NCBI GenBank assembly: GCA_025024175.1
Contig: QCXZ01000041.1
Location: 4,955,786-5,019,785, forward strand
Length of the DNA: 64,000 nt
Origin: Rhyzopertha dominica
Taxonomy: Eukaryota > Arthropoda > Insecta > Coleoptera > Bostrichidae
Reading direction: 5' to 3'
The stretch's first letter is position 1. Each line of letters opens with the position of its first letter. Position numbers and translations under genes: made by a program. This document shows, one piece after another, positions 59,690 to 64,000 of the stretch. Under the pieces are notes generated by a model. The model made no database searches. It worked only from the letters and a program-made list of their open reading frames with translations, and was not told the DNA's origin.

Positions 59690-60904
59690 GGGATACACAG
59701 CTATTTTCAATTTCAATAACATGCTTAATACATCTTTTCCACAGTTCTTTCGTTATACTACTTACCTCTCTACGCACTAAATCTACAATTCCCGAACTTA
59801 AACGCGAACATGTATTATTTCTTCGTATTCTTTTTTTAAGCGTACTCCGCACTAATTCAATTGGGTTTAGGACGCAATAATAGGGTGGCAAACGCATAAC
59901 TATATGTCCATGTCCTTTCGCTAGTTCATCAACTCGATATTGTTTAGGTATGTTGAGATTTTTTATTATTGCCGACAGATCTTTTTTGGTAATCAATTAT
60001 TTCTATTTTTTGTAGCGGATGTTGGCGCCTTGTTCATTAATTTTGAATGATAACTCGCGTTATCCATGACTATAACAGATCCTGGTGGTAGCCCTGGCAG
60101 TAACTGCTGCTGAAACCAAGTTTCAAAAAGTGCAGAGCCCATGTCGCAATGGTAGTCAGCAGAACAATTTTGGATCTGTTTCGCTGCCAGTAATAAGCCA
60201 TTTTCCACCCATCCATCACTTCCTCCCGCATGAAGAATTATAATTTTTTTTCCTCTCGAAGGTGGTGCTTGCAGAACACAGTTATTTGTCCCATCTGTCA
60301 TACCTTTTTTAATCAAGTCGTGAGTGTCATACCNCGTTTCATCCAAATATACGATATTACGATTTTCTTGGCGGTACCTTCTGATTTCGTTCATATAATC
60401 CCATCTCATTCTTTTTAGTCGGGTAGATTCCATTATGGACAAACGTTGGTTTAATGTACTATAATTAAAGCAATGCTCCTGAACCACTCTTCACAATAAC
60501 TTATGTCATATTCTAATTCCAAAAGTTTTAATTTCAGATTTGCCGTAGTTGGAACTTTATTTTCCTTATACATTTGGTAAATCACTTTTTTAATTTTTAT
60601 CCCAAGCTCTTTTGATATATTTAGAAATTTATCCGAATTGCGTGATTTTCTTGAATTGCCTTTATTTTCAATAATATCTCTCACAGTCGTGTAGCGGACA
60701 CCAACCATTTCACTTGTCACTTTTAACGGAGCACTGCACTCTTTTTTTTATCAAAAAATTGTATACCTTTTTTATGACTTCTTTGGCATCTTGGGTAAGG
60801 TAACGACGATTCCTCTTGTTTTCTTCAATTTGCACTTCTTTGTCAGCGTCAGCAACTTCATTCTGAGCGGTACTTGGAGCAGCTTTTTCCCAAGGACGGA
60901 ACAT
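59690..60904 (-). pseudogene. DD82E-type transposase, copy C
   Basis: It begins MFRPWEKAAPSTAQNEV at 60904. The frame changes near 60715, at the same place as in copy B. The helix-turn-helix segment (VGVRYTTVRDIIENKG) continues to EEWFR. A deletion near 60480 and another near 60000 (about 40 bases relative to copy B) break it again. Catalytic blocks are YLDET-x-YD (one undetermined base at 60334), VIVMDNASYH and LNPIE, which keeps the Glu that copy B has lost. Near 59690 the sequence leaves homology and the frame runs on into unrelated DNA to 59565. Neither copy is functional, but together they show the family consensus of two Asp and a Glu 82 residues further on. Confidence 0.83.
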
Positions 60905-61140
60905 TTTTCGCTTCTCTTGTCTTGCGCACAGAAATACTAAGACTGAATGCTAGTTTTGGTTTGACCGGTAGTGAACTTTAAATAATCCGACCCTGCTTAA
61001 CCATCTTCCGAAAATCAGACCTAACTTTATGGTAATCCGGTTATTTGCGGTAACTTGTGAGGGGCCGCCTGCTGTTCAAGATGAAAGATGAATTTTATTG
61101 CAGGGTTGTAATAACGGTAAGAGAGTTGCATTACTATACC
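59690..61140 (-). mobile_element. DD82E-type element, copy C, 3'-truncated
   Basis: On the minus strand the element starts with its terminal repeat (GGTATAGTAATGCAACTCTC at 61140 downward), passes the inner repeat GCAGGCGGCCCCTC (about 61075) and enters a transposase. Homology to copy B ends near 59690, inside the C-terminal codons, so the right repeat is lost. It and copy B are close relatives in opposite orientation. Confidence 0.8.
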
Positions 61141-61394
61141 ATGTCTTCTTTGTTTCCGCCGCTGCTTCTTCTTTTCACAGTCTTCTAGAAGATTTTTTTC
61201 TTCAAGTAAAAATCGGTTGCATGGTACAATAGCATACTATACACATGTGTGGAGTGGTATTATCATGCAACACATTATAGGCTCATACTCGTAAATGGAA
61301 ACGAAATAGCTCATGTTTACCTGAATCTACTGCATGACAATATTGTCTAGGTCATTGTATATATATTTTTGGTAAAGACCGACTAGGAACGACA

Positions 61395-61560
61395 AACCCT
61401 ATGTTTGGTTTCAACAAGATGGCGCTCTATAACCTTTTTGAGTTAATGATCGCCTGTATATAGAATGTCCTGCGAGATCGCCTGATTTAAGTCCACTAGA
61501 GTTTTACCTCTAAGGTCATTTAAAAAGTCATGTTAGGTACACTCATTGTTAAAGAGGGAG
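61395..61560 (+). pseudogene. DD41D-type mariner transposase scrap
   Basis: A short stretch reads VWFQQDGAL (second Asp block), then a stop, and CPARSPDLSPLEFYL, a stop, GHLKSHV (third block), in one frame. The blocks match those of the DD41D transposase at 19673-20697 and common insect relatives. The segment between them is shortened. No repeats are visible. Confidence 0.65.
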
Positions 61561-62877
61561 TTTTCCCGAAAATTCATCCGATTGCAACGCTGAATACTAA
61601 ACAATTCAAATACGGGAGCACACAATTTTCAGTGCAGCAGCGAATATTTCAAATATTTCCCATGTATGCAAACAAATCCGTTCGCAATTTGTTTGGCGTC
61701 CCCATAATACATTTTCCAACCAAAACCGCCCGGTTTCATCTAATGAACGAATCTCTCCAAACAAATTAAATTTCCCCCACGTGTTTTGTGTACGTGAAAC
61801 ACGCACACAACAGCGCTTTTTTGTTTACCCAATAAATCTGACGCGTTTTCCAGCGCATTTTACATAATAAATATGCACAGGAGATTAAAAATATACGCGA
61901 TAAATAAAATAATTCAAACTGATCGCTCGCTGTCTCGTAAAATATATCAGTGTCGCCCGCAATGTTGAAAATCGCGGTTGTGATCTGGTTCAGTACCATG
62001 GCGACCTGTAAGTTCGAAGGCCAGTCTCCCTATAAACAGAAGCAAGAGGCTCCGTTGGAAGATTACGCTTACAAGAAGTAGTTAATTGAGATTAATAAGT
62101 TTCTTGAACTAACAGTAAAAGTTTGCTTTAGGTTTGTGGAGAATGCAAATCTTCAAAAAGACAGAACAAGAGAAACGTTTGGTTTTGCTCTCTTTGGAGC
62201 TGGGCGAGCAGGTAAAGAAGAAACTGTTAAAAGATAGTATTGCACCTTAAATTATTTTAATTTTCTTGGTATTCGTTCGAAACAGTAAAAAATAACCCTT
62301 ACCACAATATTAGAAATTAAAATAATCTAAATCGTATTTCAGCAGCTAATCTGCCATCTTCAGTACATAAAAATGAAAAGGTGACTTCTTGAAATCTGGC
62401 CGGATTAACCGGGAGATATTCTTTTCACCGAAATTTCAGTGGAAGTGGAGACATAATTATTTATACTAAGAAAGCTTCACGCTTGAATGAATCGCTTATC
62501 TAATCAGCTCAAACAATGCGGATCTCAGAATTGGACCTAAAACAGAATTGGGTATTATCACTTTTTTTGAAAATTACGTAAAATGAATCTTGAAGTGCTT
62601 ATATATGGTACGCCACGTTAGAAAAAACGAAAAAAATATTTGTAGGTAGAGAATTTCAGGTCTGAAATTCGAATCTTAGGAGTCACCGCCAAAACGCTTC
62701 TATCCAAGGTTATTCAACTCGTGACGTCAAGTGTCACGTAAACATTACCGAGGAGCGTGATGTTTAGTGGTGTAGTATCAGTCTTGTATTGGAAAAGCTT
62801 TTGTGTGGTGCTTATTGAAAGGACGGTGTAAGAGGTCGCACCAAAAAGTGATTTGTGTAGTTTTACAAGCATCTATT
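61561..62877. other. Unassigned DNA
   Basis: No gene is recognised. Short overlapping frames near 61530-61999 on both strands look like chance. A leader for the THAP pseudogene could lie at 62700-62877, but nothing marks it. Confidence 0.45.
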
Positions 62878-63290
62878 ATGTATGGAAAACAAAATAAGTG
62901 TTGTTTTGTACATGGTTATAAAAGTACTTCAGTCAGTACAGCTGACATATTTTTTGTAACCGTTCCTCGAGATTATCAACGTATGAAAAAGTTGTTTAAG
63001 GCCCCTAGACGTGATATGCCGAAATCACAAAGTTTGTTTTTCTGTTGTGAAGATCATCTTAATCCTTACTGTGAGTTTTATTATTCATTTTGGGGTTATA
63101 AGTATTTACCATACAGTTTCCATTTTGTTATAGCTTGAAGAGGATATGAAAAATTATATGCATTTTAAGTTGATAGAGGGAAATGTTATAATAAAGAACG
63201 TCGTTGTTTCCCATATATTCGACTGTTAGCCAGACCGGAAACGAGCCGCAAGAGCCCCGAAAATAAATGGCAATTTATATTTATTCTGAC
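62878..63290 (+). pseudogene. THAP-domain protein, transposase-type, broken
   Basis: From the ATG at 62878 the frame reads MYGKQNKCCFVHGY ... FFVTVPRDYQRMKKLFKAPR, then RRDMPKSQSLFFCCEDHLN, a THAP-like C2CH finger in which the second Cys of the first pair is Tyr. GTGAGT at 63071 and TATAG ending at 63133 bound a possible 63-nt intron. After it, another frame continues the protein (LEEDMKNYMHFKLIEG, VVVSHIFDC) up to a TAG, and the same frame goes on beyond the stop with PDRKRAARAPKN. Exon phases do not match, so at least one indel and one stop are present. THAP proteins of this kind are usually the DNA-binding part of DNA transposases or domesticated relatives. Confidence 0.7.
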
Positions 63291-64000
63291 CTCTAAAATA
63301 AANGTCAAGTTTAGGGCACATTTTTGATTCTTATATTTTTATGTTTACAAATAGTATGTTTCCAAGAATCCACTGCTGATCAAATTATCAATGTTACGTT
63401 AATTTGATAAAAAGTTCACTTATGCTGTTGCTTTTACGTTCCTCATCTCCGCCGCGTTGAACCGCTCGTCGCTGTACACAAATTCCATAACAATGAACGT
63501 GCGTTCAGAAGTCATAACTCCTAAGTATTTCACTTTTTTATACTATTATACTGGCGGTAAAAGCCAGTTTTAAATGAAATGGCTTTAAAATGTTTTGCAA
63601 TCCTTTCCTAAGTCTAAAGTCAAAATTAATTTTAATGATTTAATGTTCTAAGGTAGGTGGAAAAGACAATGTGGTGGTGTTTAAAACATGTTTCTTATGT
63701 TGAATTTTCCTGATGAGCTGTAATGACAGCGAAATAGTACTATCTGCAGTTGGTTGAGGTGTAGACAGCACAGCATAGACATGCATTTTAAGTTATTTAC
63801 TATTTCCCTGGAGTAACCATTATGAATAGCAACATTCTTAATATATTTAAGTTATTTTTCAGTTAGATTTTGATAAAGGAAAACTGACTGATCTGTTAAC
63901 TAAGAAATTTAAGGCCGAAAATTTATGTTGATGAGAATTTTGGGATTCATTGAGTATAAACCTATTTGTATTTGTATCTTTTCTGTATTCGTCAAATTCT
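63291..64000. other. Unassigned DNA
   Basis: Nothing recognisable is seen after the THAP pseudogene. One undetermined base is at 63303. Confidence 0.5.

Overview
The window looks like gene-poor, AT-rich insect DNA, probably an intergenic or large-intron stretch packed with transposable elements. Several things point to an insect or a related arthropod: mariner elements of two catalytic classes, a Penelope-like retroelement with a GIY-YIG nuclease, BEL/Pao and jockey/CR1-type retrotransposon remnants, THAP-domain transposase fragments, and two secreted-peptide exons with splice-acceptor-like sequence upstream and AATAAA downstream. There are no operons and no rRNA, tRNA or CRISPR array. The insect order cannot be told from the sequence.

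Layout. 1-7.4 kb: a broken DD82E-type transposase (copy A, 2040-4161) is split by a 1.17-kb hAT-type element with a perfect 8-bp target duplication. A 570-bp foldback element and a second hAT-type element follow. 9.6-10.9 kb: a young-looking mariner with perfect 32-bp inverted repeats and a transposase spoiled by one late frameshift. 11.7-13.3 kb: a 5'-truncated Penelope-like element on the minus strand. 17.0 kb: a host-like gene for a small secreted peptide. 17.3-21.0 kb: a DD41D mariner whose long left inverted repeat holds a hAT-type insertion; a second copy of that hAT family lies at 21.9-23.2 kb. 26.3 kb (minus strand): a second secreted-peptide gene whose C-terminus resembles the first. 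28.1-30.3 kb: a mariner scrap joined to a LINE. 32.4-34.7 kb: DD82E copy B. 36-46 kb: LINE copies, a duplicated 0.5-kb repeat around a long foldback element, and a LINE ORF1 split by a THAP-encoding element flanked by AT dinucleotides. 46.5-49.4 kb: a 2.5-kb element with inverted repeats and a small MITE. 51 kb: mariner remains. 57.3-61.6 kb: a LINE, a BEL/Pao fragment, DD82E copy C and a DD41D scrap. 62.9-63.3 kb: a THAP pseudogene.

How it fits together. Nearly all recognisable coding sequence is dead transposon protein, and the nesting gives a relative age order: DD82E copy A, the DD41D mariner and the 40-45 kb LINE are each older than the element inside them. The only candidate host genes are the two small secreted-peptide precursors at 17.0 and 26.3 kb, which converge. 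Each has a hydrophobic leader, basic cleavage sites and a C-terminal block beginning Lys-Phe-Arg-Pro-Ser and ending at or near Gly. They are the most interesting non-transposon content. A second theme is a recurring hammerhead-ribozyme-like core (CTGANGA, hairpin, GAAA) at about five places, one of them in the Penelope 3' region.
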